Source: JACDER01 sp963842575
GTDB lineage: Bacteria > Actinomycetota > Thermoleophilia > Gaiellales > Gaiellaceae
Assembly: GCA_963842575.1 (NCBI GenBank)
Contig: CAWJGS010000004.1
Location: 1 to 64,000 of the forward strand
Direction: 5' to 3'
Length of the DNA stretch: 64,000 nucleotides
The first letter of the stretch is position 1. Every line of letters starts with the position of its first letter. The position numbers were made by a program, and so were the translations under genes. The notes under the pieces are model-generated. The model was not told where the DNA came from, did no database searches, and saw only the letters and a list, made by a program, of their open reading frames with translations. Below, piece by piece: positions 41,992 to 51,096 of the stretch.

Positions 41992-44019
41992 ATGAAGGTA
42001 CGCGCAACGATTCTGGCAACCATTCTCGCGATGCTCGCCGCCGCCGTCGGGGCGGTCGAGACCCACGAAGCGGTCTCCGGCCCTGCCATCATTTCGCTGT
42101 CCACGTCCACGTCTCCGCGGAGCGGGCGGGTTCTGCTCGTCGGCTCCGGCTTCGGCACCGCAAAGGGCGCCAGCACGGTCACGATCGGCGGCGTCGTGGC
42201 TCCGGTCAGCCGCTGGTCGGAGACGCAGATCAATGCCTACGCGCCCGAGACGGCACCTCTCGGGTCTGAGGGCGTCGTCGTCACCGTCGGCGGCGTGTCC
42301 AGCAACGCACTCCCGCTCACGGTCACAACCAGGCAGACAAACGGCCGGATCAAGTGGAGCTTCGCGGTCGAGGGCCAGTACATCGACGACCGGCCCGCAG
42401 TCGGCCCCGACGGCACGGTCTTCGTGATCGACTCCTCGGGCGATGAGTACGCGCTCACCCCCGACGGCGGACTGAAGTGGATCGTCCCATTCGCCGGCAG
42501 CGACGGGCCGGCCTCGGTTGGGCCCGACGGCACCAGCTATGTCGGGTCGTCGAACACGGTCAAGGCGATCGGGCCCGACGGCAAGATCAAGTGGACGTTC
42601 ACCGAGCAGCCCACGGACGGCCAGGGCGTCATCGCCGGGCCCACGGTCGGCCCCGACGGAAACATCTACGTCGTCACGAACTTCTTTGGTCTCGGCGTCA
42701 TCGCCCTCTCGCCCACCGGCCAGCTCCTGTGGAGCAACCTCGGCAACCCCCGCATTCAGGAGCGGGCCCAATCCGGCGTCGAGATCGTCTTCAGCGCCGC
42801 GAACAGCTCGCTCTTCGTCGGCTTCGACGAGGCGACCCAGGACCCGGCCGCGAGACTGTACGGCTTCTCGCTCGCGGGCGCCCAGCGCTGGTCGGTCACG
42901 GCGGGCGGCGGCGCCGACGGCGTCTTCATGCAGAGGCAGCGCCAGCCCGAGACCGGTCCCGATGGGACCGTCTACGAGACGACGACGGGCGGGGCGAATG
43001 GCTGGGGTCTCTACGCCTTCAGCCCGACGACCGGCGCGCTCAAGTGGCTCTACTCGCCCTACCCCTCCAACGAAATGTCCCCGCCCTCCGCCGGCCCCGA
43101 CGGGAGCGTCTACTTCTCGCGGAGCCTGAGCTTCCTGGACTCGGTCACGCCGAACGGTTCCTCGCGCTGGACATTCTTCGACGGCTCGCTCATCGACCAG
43201 CCGATCGTCAGCCCCCAGGGCGCAATCGTGGTCGCGGGCAGCCGGCCGGCCTTCGGCGTCGCCGGCACGGTGCGCGGCTGGAATTCTTCGAACGGCAGTC
43301 CGCTCTGGCAGGTGAATCTGCCCGATAAGAACGGCGGCTTCCAGGTGGTCGAGACACGGCCGCGGTTCGCCCGCGACGGTCAGACGGCCTACGTCGGGAC
43401 GGCGATCCTGGCCAGCGAGGCTGCCGACCAGTACTCCTACCTCTACGCGATCAACACCGCCGGCGCAGGCAATCCCCCGCCGACGAACATCGGTCCCTCG
43501 CTCTCGATCGCACACTCGGCCAACGGGGCCAACGGCTGGGACCGAACGGCGCCGGCGGCAATCTCGATCACCGCCACCGACCCGGACGACGGTCTGGTCA
43601 GAGCCCCGCGCTGCAGCGATCTCTTCGGCCTGACGTCGGTCGCGCTGCGCGTGACGGGAGCGTCCTCGCCCTACCACGCGACAGTGAGCGGCGACGGCAT
43701 TCACACCGTCACCTGCAGAGTGTCGGACCTCGCAGGGCACTCCGCCTCGGCATCCGCGACGCTAAAGCTTGACACGAGCGCGCCCTCGATCTCGGTGACG
43801 CACCGGCAAGTGCCGACAGGGTACGTGGTGACGGTCACCGCGTCCGATTCCACGAGTGGGCTTGCTTCAGCTCCGCGCTGCGCCGACAACGGCAAGGCCC
43901 TCCGGCTGACCGGAACCGGCTCACCGTGGACGGCGAACGCGAAGACCGGCCCGCACTCGATCAGGTGCTCGGTCTCGGATGCGGCGGGATCGAGCTCGAC
44001 CGCACTCGACAACTTCTGA
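41992..44019 (+). CDS. Secreted IPT/TIG plus PQQ-type beta-propeller protein with Ig-like repeats
   Basis: Exported multi-domain protein of 675 residues. After a signal peptide (about 1-25) there is an IPT/TIG-like domain (SGRVLLVGSGFGTAKGASTV, VSRWSETQINAYAP), then a PQQ/quinoprotein-like propeller with repeated VGPDG(T/N)-(V/I)-Y/F-V-x and IKW-(S/T)-F blocks (about 110-500), and two C-terminal Ig-like repeats each with a Cys pair (APRCSD...HTVTCRVSDLAGHS; APRCAD...HSIRCSVSDAAGSS). No methanol-dehydrogenase-type catalytic residues are seen. A cell-surface binding or scaffold role is likely. It lies alone after a 350-bp gap. Confidence 0.85.
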   Translation: MKVRATILATILAMLAAAVGAVETHEAVSGPAIISLSTSTSPRSGRVLLVGSGFGTAKGASTVTIGGVVAPVSRWSETQINAYAPETAPLGSEGVVVTVGGVSSNALPLTVTTRQTNGRIKWSFAVEGQYIDDRPAVGPDGTVFVIDSSGDEYALTPDGGLKWIVPFAGSDGPASVGPDGTSYVGSSNTVKAIGPDGKIKWTFTEQPTDGQGVIAGPTVGPDGNIYVVTNFFGLGVIALSPTGQLLWSNLGNPRIQERAQSGVEIVFSAANSSLFVGFDEATQDPAARLYGFSLAGAQRWSVTAGGGADGVFMQRQRQPETGPDGTVYETTTGGANGWGLYAFSPTTGALKWLYSPYPSNEMSPPSAGPDGSVYFSRSLSFLDSVTPNGSSRWTFFDGSLIDQPIVSPQGAIVVAGSRPAFGVAGTVRGWNSSNGSPLWQVNLPDKNGGFQVVETRPRFARDGQTAYVGTAILASEAADQYSYLYAINTAGAGNPPPTNIGPSLSIAHSANGANGWDRTAPAAISITATDPDDGLVRAPRCSDLFGLTSVALRVTGASSPYHATVSGDGIHTVTCRVSDLAGHSASASATLKLDTSAPSISVTHRQVPTGYVVTVTASDSTSGLASAPRCADNGKALRLTGTGSPWTANAKTGPHSIRCSVSDAAGSSSTALDNF

Positions 44020-44097
44020 GCTCGGCGCCCCGCTCAAGCCTAAGCCCAGACGACCTCGCGAACGCCAGCGCGGGGCGACTCGTACTGCGTTACCGGC

Positions 44098-44604
44098 TTA
44101 CGGGGTGATGATGTAGTCGCCGTTCGTCACCGGCTGGAAATCCCAGGTGCTGAACAGGTGGCCGGAACCGATCGCGCCTGTGTTCACCCAAGCCAGGGCT
44201 TCAGCAAGCGACGTGGCGGTGCCAACGGCAGCTTTGTCCGGCTGTGCTCCACCGTCCGAGATTCGCCAGATGCTGTAGAAGCCCACCCCCGACGGAAAGG
44301 CGAAGCGCATCTTCGGGCCGCTGCCGTCGCGCGACTGGGCGACGTAATGGGCGCAGAACACGTCGAACGACAGGCCTACAAAAAACACCTGGCCCGAGTC
44401 TCCGGTGCAGTTGCCCGACCTGTCGTTTTCCAGCCCCACGGCGTTCTCGCCCCCGTCGGTGATAGTCGTGGTGATGGCGAGCGAGGCGCGTATGCCTGCA
44501 AAGGTGCCTGTACCCGTGAGCTTTCCCTGAGGCGTGGCCGCCGCCGCGACACCGACCCACACGAGCGCGGCCAGCGTGCTGCAAATCGCTACGTACTGCT
44601 TCAT
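44098..44604 (-). CDS. Secreted protein of unknown function
   Basis: A 168-residue exported protein starting MKQYVAICSTLAALVWVGVA (ATG 44604, Shine-Dalgarno GAGGGAC), with a signal cleaved near VAAAATPQG. The mature part has GKLTGTGTFAGIRASLAITT, CTGDSGQVFFVGLSFDVFC and LFSTWDFQPVTNGDYIITP; two Cys may pair. No family recognised. The 44605-44968 stretch upstream shows nothing I can support beyond short GC-rich frames. Confidence 0.65.
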   Translation of the reverse strand: MKQYVAICSTLAALVWVGVAAAATPQGKLTGTGTFAGIRASLAITTTITDGGENAVGLENDRSGNCTGDSGQVFFVGLSFDVFCAHYVAQSRDGSGPKMRFAFPSGVGFYSIWRISDGGAQPDKAAVGTATSLAEALAWVNTGAIGSGHLFSTWDFQPVTNGDYIITP

Positions 44605-44968
44605 GTGAGTCCCTCTCGTCGTTGGTGATAACCACACGGAGCCGGACTACGGGTGTGAAAGTGTAGCGCCCTCGTGCGGCGTCCACCGTGCCGGACAGGA
44701 TGTCGCTTCCCTGACCGGCGGCGGTTCCCGCCGGGCGAGGAATCACTCGGGTCGCAGTCGCCGATCCGCGCGGCGGGCTTCCGCGGTGCGGGCACCCCCG
44801 ACGGGAGCGCGGTCCACGGTTCAGGGGACGACGAAGAGACAGAGGGCCGAGAGAAGCGTGCAGAAGCGCCGGGCTCGGCTGCCGGTTGTGCGCATGCTGA
44901 TGAGTCTAGGCCCGAGTCGGAGCGTTACAGCCTGCTGATGAGATGACCGTTCACGGCGATGACTCGCG

Positions 44969-46588
44969 TCAGCCGCCGATGGCGGCAGTGAGCGCGTCGA
45001 TGTCGGCGCCGACATCGGTTCCGCCTTCGCCCGCGCCCTTGAACGGGCTGCTCGGGGCCAGGCGGTAGTTGCCACCGGCGCGGTCGACGAAGCCGACGGC
45101 GTCATAGGTCGCGGGGAAGAAGTTGTCCGCGGGATAGAGCGACGCCTTGCCGCCGACGATCGCGTTCCGCTTGAACCAGTACCCCGGGAAAAAGGTCTGC
45201 AGCGTCGGGATCCCAGTCGAGGAATCACTTCCCTTGAAGCCGTACGTGTTGTTGGCGACGATGTTGTTGCTGAAGACGAAGCGCGGGCTCGCGGGCGCGT
45301 CGATCGAGGCCGTGCTGCCCGTGTGGAACGCCGTGTTGTGGTCGATCACCAGGTCGGGGATCCCGGAGGCGGCGTATCCGGCCGGCGGCGGCGAGCTCGC
45401 GAGGAGCAGGAAGATGCCCGGCCCCTTCCATTTCTGCTGGTTGATGTCGTCGAAGACGTTGTTCTCGATCGTCAGCCGCTTCGTCAGACCCTCGGTGTGC
45501 GGGTCGCGCGGGACGAGGGCAAGCGCGCCTCCGGCGTGGCGGACGATGTTGTTGCGGAAGGTGACGTCCTCGGTACGCGACCAAGGGGCATTCCCGTCCT
45601 GGTTGGCCGACTTCAGCACCACCGCGTAACCCGTCTGCGCGTCACCCCAATTGTTCTCCATGACATTGCCCTCGACCAGGACACGCCGCGCGCTCTTGAG
45701 CTCGAAGAGATTCTTGACCGACCAGTGCTTGCCGGCGTAGGTCGGATCCCCGACCTTCCAGCTCAGAGGCTTGAAGAGGTAGTTACGGCGGATCTCGATG
45801 TCCGAGGGGACGATTCCCTGGACGGTGGAGTCCGCTCCCCCGAACAGGATGTTCTCGGCCGCGCCCTCCAGGTAGTTGTCCACGATCTTGAACGGGCCCG
45901 GGCCGTTCCACCCGACGATCGCCTGCGAGTCAGCGCCGATCTCGTGGAAATCGGACAGGTACGAATCGATGACCGCCAGCCGGATGCCGTTCAGCGACAC
46001 ACCCCGGCGCGCGTTGGCCGTCGGGTTCCCGTGCACCCAGCAACGGTCGACGACGATGTCGCTCGGCAGGTCGCGCGTGCGCGTCTCGTCCCCTGCGCCC
46101 AGGCGCACGATGCCGTAGTTGGCCGGCGTCCCCGGCGCGATTGCGAACTCGATCCCGACGAACCGCCAGTCGTGAGCTCCCGGTGCCGTCGTGATCGCGC
46201 CGCTGTCGTTGGGCGTCTGGATCCTCGCCATCGCCGCGGCGTCCTCCGGCCCGACGCGCGTCCCCTCAGGCATCCCGGGGAGACGCCGGGGCCGCACGAC
46301 GATCGGTGGGCCGGCAGCCTTCTTGGGAAGGATGAAGTTCCCGGCATAGGTCGCTCCGGCGTCGAGGATCACCTGGTCGCCGGGCTGGGCCACGTCGAGC
46401 GCCTTCTGCAGATCCTCGCCCGCGCGGACGCGGATGACCTGCCCCGCAGGAGGGACGTAGTGCGTGTCGAGGAAGACTCGAGGCAGCTCCGCGCGCACGC
46501 CGGCCGCACCAGCCAGAGGCGAAGCTACGAGAACCAGCGCCGCGACTGCGGCAGCGATGAAGGCAAGGCGCAAGACTCGGCTCGACAC
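44969..46588 (-). CDS. Secreted parallel beta-helix (pectate-lyase-like fold) protein
   Basis: Exported 539-residue protein. A signal peptide (MSSRVLRLAFIAAAVAALVL...) is followed by RVRAGEDLQKALDVAQPGDQ, VILDAGATYAGNFILP, the usual opening of right-handed beta-helix proteins, then repeated coils with asparagine-ladder motifs (RNYLF, VEGNVMENNWG, FRNNIVRHAGG, IENNVFDDIN, FSNNIVANNTYGF). It ends GAGEGGTDVGADIDALTAAIGG. Polysaccharide binding or cleavage is a typical role, but the Arg/Asp lyase residues cannot be placed with confidence. A 70-bp copy of its 3' end lies at 37075-37150. Confidence 0.85.
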   Translation of the reverse strand: MSSRVLRLAFIAAAVAALVLVASPLAGAAGVRAELPRVFLDTHYVPPAGQVIRVRAGEDLQKALDVAQPGDQVILDAGATYAGNFILPKKAAGPPIVVRPRRLPGMPEGTRVGPEDAAAMARIQTPNDSGAITTAPGAHDWRFVGIEFAIAPGTPANYGIVRLGAGDETRTRDLPSDIVVDRCWVHGNPTANARRGVSLNGIRLAVIDSYLSDFHEIGADSQAIVGWNGPGPFKIVDNYLEGAAENILFGGADSTVQGIVPSDIEIRRNYLFKPLSWKVGDPTYAGKHWSVKNLFELKSARRVLVEGNVMENNWGDAQTGYAVVLKSANQDGNAPWSRTEDVTFRNNIVRHAGGALALVPRDPHTEGLTKRLTIENNVFDDINQQKWKGPGIFLLLASSPPPAGYAASGIPDLVIDHNTAFHTGSTASIDAPASPRFVFSNNIVANNTYGFKGSDSSTGIPTLQTFFPGYWFKRNAIVGGKASLYPADNFFPATYDAVGFVDRAGGNYRLAPSSPFKGAGEGGTDVGADIDALTAAIGG

Positions 46589-46660
46589 GAAGACCCCGCC
46601 GCACCCTAGCGCGTTGGTGTATGTCGTTCAAGGTCGTCGCCGCGCCGCTAGAGCGACGTG

Positions 46661-47764
46661 CTATAGGTCGCGGAACTCGGGATCGAGCGGGCTGCGCTGC
46701 GCAGGCGCCCTGCCGCAGCCGCAGACCGCGAGCGGCGCCTCGAACAGCGGATCGAGCTCGAGTGCGCGCTCGAGCTCGGCGTCGTCGATCGCAGCGGTGA
46801 TGTACGGCCCAAGCCCGAGCTGAGTGCAGAGCAGATAGAACGTCTGACTCAGGTGACCCGCTTCGAGGAGAATGGCCCGCAATATCTTCGCGTGGCGCCG
46901 GTACTTCCAGAAGCTGCGCGCGAACCGGGCGGTCATCACAAACGCGACGTCGGCGTCCGCGAAGTACCACTGCCCGGCGGTCGCGCGTTCGAGCAGCTCC
47001 AGGCATGCGCCGCCGTCGAGCGCGGTCAGACGCACGAGCTCGTGGTCACCGGTGCGGTAGTGGTAGATCCCCGGCTCGACGCCCTCGACGTTGCGCACGA
47101 AGGGGTAGACCTCAACGGGGTGTAGTCCTCCGCCGGAGGGGCTCGTCTTCCGCACAGCAGTGTCTCGATGAGCGAGCGGCGCCCATCCGTGGGCGCCCCA
47201 GACCGAACGCAGGAGCGTTGCGAGCTCCAACTCGGTGACCGGCCGCGTCGCGTCGAAGCTGCGGGTCGTCCGGCGGAGGTGCAGCAACTGTTGAAACTCG
47301 CTGTCGTGCACGACCGCAGGAAGCCGCACGCGCACGCCCTGACGAAGGTGGAACGGGGACTCCGCAGTCCCGATGCGTGGCGGCCGCGGCGGGCGTGAGC
47401 CGTCGCGTCGCTGCGCGGTCACCCGTTGGCCGTCCCAGCGGGTGCCGACGAGGAAGGCCGCCGCAGCCGGATGCCAGCCGAGGCCGGTCAGCTCCCCGTC
47501 CCGACGGCGGAGCTGCACGAACGGCTCTTCCGGCTCGTCAGAGACGAGCAAACCCTGTCGCGAAAGCGAGATCGCGATGTCGTCGACCCGCCAGGACCAG
47601 CGGCGCGCCGAGAGCCCCAACAGCACGCCGACCTCCTCGAGCGAGAGGTCGGCACGAACGCCCGTCAGCAGCGACCGTACAGGGACAGCGGCCGACGCGT
47701 CGTCGGCGGGCGCGACGAAGACGAGGTGGCGTGTCCGTCGCACCCACGGCACGCTGCCGACCAA
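46661..47764 (-). CDS. SagB-type nitroreductase-family dehydrogenase, putative peptide-maturation enzyme
   Basis: FMN-dependent oxidoreductase of 367 residues. The C-terminal part (about 150-350) is a SagB/ThcOx-like nitroreductase fold: LRRTTRSFD, ELATLLRSVWGAHGW, TSPSGGGLHPVEVYPFVRNV, GIYHYRTGDHEL, and LRAILLEAGHLSQTFYLLCTQLGLGPY. The N-terminal 120 residues (LSRQGLLVSDEPEE, RRRDGELTGLGWHPAAAAF) match the pattern of the 'putative peptide maturation dehydrogenase' subgroup rather than azoline oxidases. No YcaO cyclase is present. It lies 21 bp after a 51-residue repeat peptide gene and is the last gene of a four-gene run with a cyclase and a response regulator. The C-terminal CGCGRAP may bind metal. 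Confidence 0.8.
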   Translation of the reverse strand: MVGSVPWVRRTRHLVFVAPADDASAAVPVRSLLTGVRADLSLEEVGVLLGLSARRWSWRVDDIAISLSRQGLLVSDEPEEPFVQLRRRDGELTGLGWHPAAAAFLVGTRWDGQRVTAQRRDGSRPPRPPRIGTAESPFHLRQGVRVRLPAVVHDSEFQQLLHLRRTTRSFDATRPVTELELATLLRSVWGAHGWAPLAHRDTAVRKTSPSGGGLHPVEVYPFVRNVEGVEPGIYHYRTGDHELVRLTALDGGACLELLERATAGQWYFADADVAFVMTARFARSFWKYRRHAKILRAILLEAGHLSQTFYLLCTQLGLGPYITAAIDDAELERALELDPLFEAPLAVCGCGRAPAQRSPLDPEFRDL

Positions 47765-47785
47765 TCAGCGACGTACCGTCTCTTG

Positions 47786-47941
47786 CTACTCCTCCGGCTT
47801 GTCGAGGTCGGGTGCGAGCTCCGGCGCGAGCTCGGGTGGTTCGAGCTCCGGGGCGAGCTCGGGCGCGAGCTCGTCGCTCTGGACGCCACCCTCGTCCGGC
47901 TCGTCTTCGGGGGAGGGGCGATCGGGATCCATCGTGCTCAT
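47786..47941 (-). CDS. 51-residue acidic repeat peptide, candidate RiPP precursor
   Basis: Small gene with a strong Shine-Dalgarno AGGAGGT 8 bp before ATG 47941. The 51-residue product has 11 Glu, 7 Asp, 11 Pro and only two basic residues. A Gly-Gly at 18-19 separates a leader-like acidic head from a tail built of four ELAP tetrapeptides (24-31 and 37-44) around ELEPP. There is no Cys and no aromatic residue. It sits between the cyclase-ATPase gene (34 bp) and the SagB-like dehydrogenase (21 bp). Position, size and repeats suggest the substrate of that dehydrogenase, but no known precursor family is matched, so the role is inference. Confidence 0.6.
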   Translation of the reverse strand: MSTMDPDRPSPEDEPDEGGVQSDELAPELAPELEPPELAPELAPDLDKPEE

Positions 47942-47975
47942 GCGGTCTACCTCCTGGTTGAGGAGCCGCAGTATT

Positions 47976-50900
47976 TCACCGGGTTGATGCCCTGGCCAGG
48001 ACAGCCGCCCGCTCCGACGCCGCCACGTTGCCTTTCGCGGCGAAGCAGGCGAGTGCCTCACCGGCCGCTCGCCGCGCGTCCGGTTCGTCGCCGCAGGCAT
48101 GCAGCACGACTCCGAGGTCCAGAAGGGCGTCGCCCCGCTGATTGGTGAAGTCGCTCCCCGACGACAGCTCGACCGCCAGCTGCGCTTCTCGGCGCGCGTC
48201 TTCGGCCGCTCCACGCGCGAGCAGGACCAGCGCGCGAGCGCTCCGCGCATACGCCTGGGTGACGATGTCGTCTGGTCCGCTCCACTCGAGCGCCAGGGAG
48301 GAGAGTCGGTCGCTTTCGTCGAGGCGGCCGAGGTCGACGAGCGCGCGCGAAAGCAAGGCCGCTGACGACGACGCCACCGATCGGTCGCCCAGGTGCTCCA
48401 GTAGGGCCAGTGACCGACGAAGATGCCGCTCGGCGCGGGCGGCGTCGTTCAGCACGAGCTCCGTGAGGCCGGCGTACTGCGAGGCGCCCGCCACGAGCAG
48501 CGGGGAAGCCGTCTCCTCGAGCACGGCGATGCTGTCATGAGCCAGGCGGCGAGCGCGCTCGGCATGCCCGCGCATCGCCTCCAGCGGCGCCAGCCGGATG
48601 GAGATCGACGCTTCCGCCGTTGGGCCCAGCCGGCGCGCGTGCGCGAGAAGCTCCTCGCATCGCTTCGCCGCTTCGTTCGCGGGCCGTGGGCCGAACAGCA
48701 CCGCCCGGGCGAGCGCGACAAGCGTCGAGGCGATCAACCGGTCGTCGGACACCCGCTCGCTCTGTTCCAGAGCGAGCTCGAGCAGCCGCTCCGCCTCGGC
48801 ACAGTGCAACGCAAGCCAGCGCTCGTGCGCCAGCAGCGACAGCGCGAGAGCGCGTCCCTCGGCGTCCTCGAGTCGCTCGAACGTCGCGAGCGTCTCTTCG
48901 CCGACACGTGTCAGGTGCCGTGCGTTTTCGATCGGCCGGCGGTGGAAGCGAAGCAGCGCGAGCTGGATCCGCGCCCGAGCCACTACTGCTTCGAGACGGG
49001 CCCGCGCCGCCTCCGACTCTACGTCCGCCAGCACAGACTCGCCGAGGACGAAGTCGCCCGCCTCCTGGGCCGCGATGCCCCGGCGAAGCGTGATTTCGAT
49101 CCTCGCCTCCTCGTCGGGCGCAAGAGCGGCCGCTCGAGTGAAGAGATTCAGAGCGCTCGCCGCATCACCGCGTGCGAGGCCGCGCCGACCGGCCCTGTCC
49201 AGCGTCGCAGCCGCTCGCCCGCCAACCGCCTTGGTCTCGTCGTCGAGTGGGCCGAGCTCGCCACGCAGCACGCATACCTGCTCGAGGTGGTAGCCGACGA
49301 TTTCCGCCGCCTCGGGCAGCCGAAGGCCCAGCTTTTCCTCGAGCCAGGCGGCAAACAAGAAATGGAGATCGGCGCGGCGGCGCTTGGCGGTGCTGCGGTA
49401 TGCGGCGTCACGCAGCAGCAGGTGGTGGAAACGGAACGCTGCCTCGTCGTCGAACGACGGCTCGGCCTGCCGTACGAGCGCGTCGGCGGCGAGCCGGGCC
49501 AGCGAGTTGTCGATGGTCGTCTCATGCGCCGGTCCAACTAGCTCGATCATGGCCCCGCGGTGAAAGACCTCACCCTCGACCGCGGCGCACTCGAGCGCAC
49601 GACGATCGTCGTCCAAGCACGCATCGAGCCGGGCGTTCAGCAGCGCATCAAGGGTCGGCGGAAGGACGGTCTCGTCGTCGGCGACGTCGACGTATGCGAC
49701 GAGCTCCTCGAGGAAGAGCGGGTTTCCGCCGGCCGCCGCGAGGAGCCGGCTCTGAGACTCCGGCGCGAGCGAGGTCGTTGCGGCGAGCCGCTCGACGAGG
49801 AGCTCCGCGTCGTTCGCTGCGAGCGGCTCCAGCCGCACGTCGGGCACCCAGTCCATCCGGCGCGCGGCGAATTCGGGGCGCGCGAGACACAGCACCAGGA
49901 TCGGCGCACGCACGCGGTTCGAGATGTCGTCGAGAAGCTGCACGAGCGGTTCTTTCGCCCATTGCAGGTCGTCGACCACCAGGACGTGGGGCCGCTCGCC
50001 GGCGTGGATCTCGAGCAGTCGCCGCGTCGCCCAGCCGATCTCGGCCGCGCTCGCGGCGCCCTCGGCCAGACCGACGACCTGCGCGAGGATGGCACCCGCC
50101 CCTCGAGTGTCGATTCTTCCGGCGAAGACAGCGTCGATCCGCTGCAACGCGTCGATGCGGTCGCCTTCGTCGATCCTTGCGATCTGCCGGACGAGCTCGG
50201 CCAATGGGAAGTAGGTGATGTCCTCGCCATACGGGAGGCAGCGAACCGCTAGGACCCGCACCGCGCCCCCGGTCTGCTCGAGCGCCGTCTCGACGAGCCG
50301 GGACTTGCCCACTCCAGCGTCGCCGAGCACGAGCACGCGCGACGCCATGCCAGACGACCCAAGGCGGTCGAAGGCCGCCGCGAGGACCGCCAGCTCGCGC
50401 TCGCCGACCGACGAACGGTGTCGCGCGCGGAGGCGCGCCGGCGTGGTCGCGGCGGACTCCAAGCAGCCTGTAGGCCCGCAGCGGCAACGTCTTCCCCTTG
50501 ACCTCGAGCGGCGGCATCGCCTCGACCTCGACCGCGCGCGCGACCAACACATACGTCGTCTCGCCCAGCAGGACGCCGTCGATCGGCGCGGCCTGCTCGA
50601 GTCGTGCGGCGACGTTGACGGTGTCGCCCGACACGAAGCTCTCCCTCATGCTCGAGTCCCCGGCGACGACTTCGCCCGTATTGACGCCGATGCGTACCGA
50701 GAGTCGCGCACCGAACCGTCGCTCGAGTCGCGTATTGAGCAGCGCGAGCCGCTGCTGCATCTCTGCTGCCGCGCGAACGCCGCGGAGGGCGTCGTCCTCG
50801 TGGGCGGCGGGCACCCCGAATACGCCGACTACCGCGTCGCCGATGAACTTTTCGACGACTCCGCCGTGGGCCTCGATGGCGCTCCGCATCTCGCGGAAGT

Positions 50901-51096
50901 AAGCAAGCATCAACTCGCGGACGGCCTCGGCGTCGATCCGCTCCCCCAGCTCCGTCGAGCCTGCTACGTCCGCGAACAGCAGCGTCGCGGGCTTGCGGCG
51001 CTGATCCTGCTCGTCCATCAGAGGAGCCCCGCATGCGTTACAGAACCGCGCCGAGACGGGGTTCTCGTGGCCGCAGAGCGGGCAGCTCGTGCTCAG
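47976..51096 (-). CDS. Zinc-ribbon / class III nucleotidyl cyclase / AAA ATPase / TPR regulator (frameshift near 50410)
   Basis: Signal-transduction protein of about 1040 residues when joined. Order: zinc ribbon with two C-x2-C pairs (CPLC ... CNAC, about residues 5-24); class III adenylate/guanylate cyclase domain from LLFADVAGSTELGERID through EKFIGDAVVGVFG and RIGVNTGEVVAGD; after a shift near 50410 in FVGR-EREL, a STAND ATPase with Walker A GDAGVGKSRLVE and VLVVDDLQWAKEPLV; then a long TPR-like tail. ATG 51018 would cut off the zinc ribbon. A CTG at 51096, overlapping the TGA stop of the response regulator (CTGA), restores it and is preferred. Downstream, 34 bp on, are the repeat peptide and dehydrogenase. 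Confidence 0.85.

Noticed and set aside
44605..44968. Small genes in the 360-bp gap before the beta-helix gene
   Set aside because: Only short GC-rich frames without ribosome-binding sites or recognisable sequence.
46661..47764. Azoline oxidase of a thiazole/oxazole peptide cluster
   Set aside because: No YcaO or docking protein nearby and the neighbouring peptide lacks Cys/Ser/Thr in its repeat tail, so azole chemistry is not supported.
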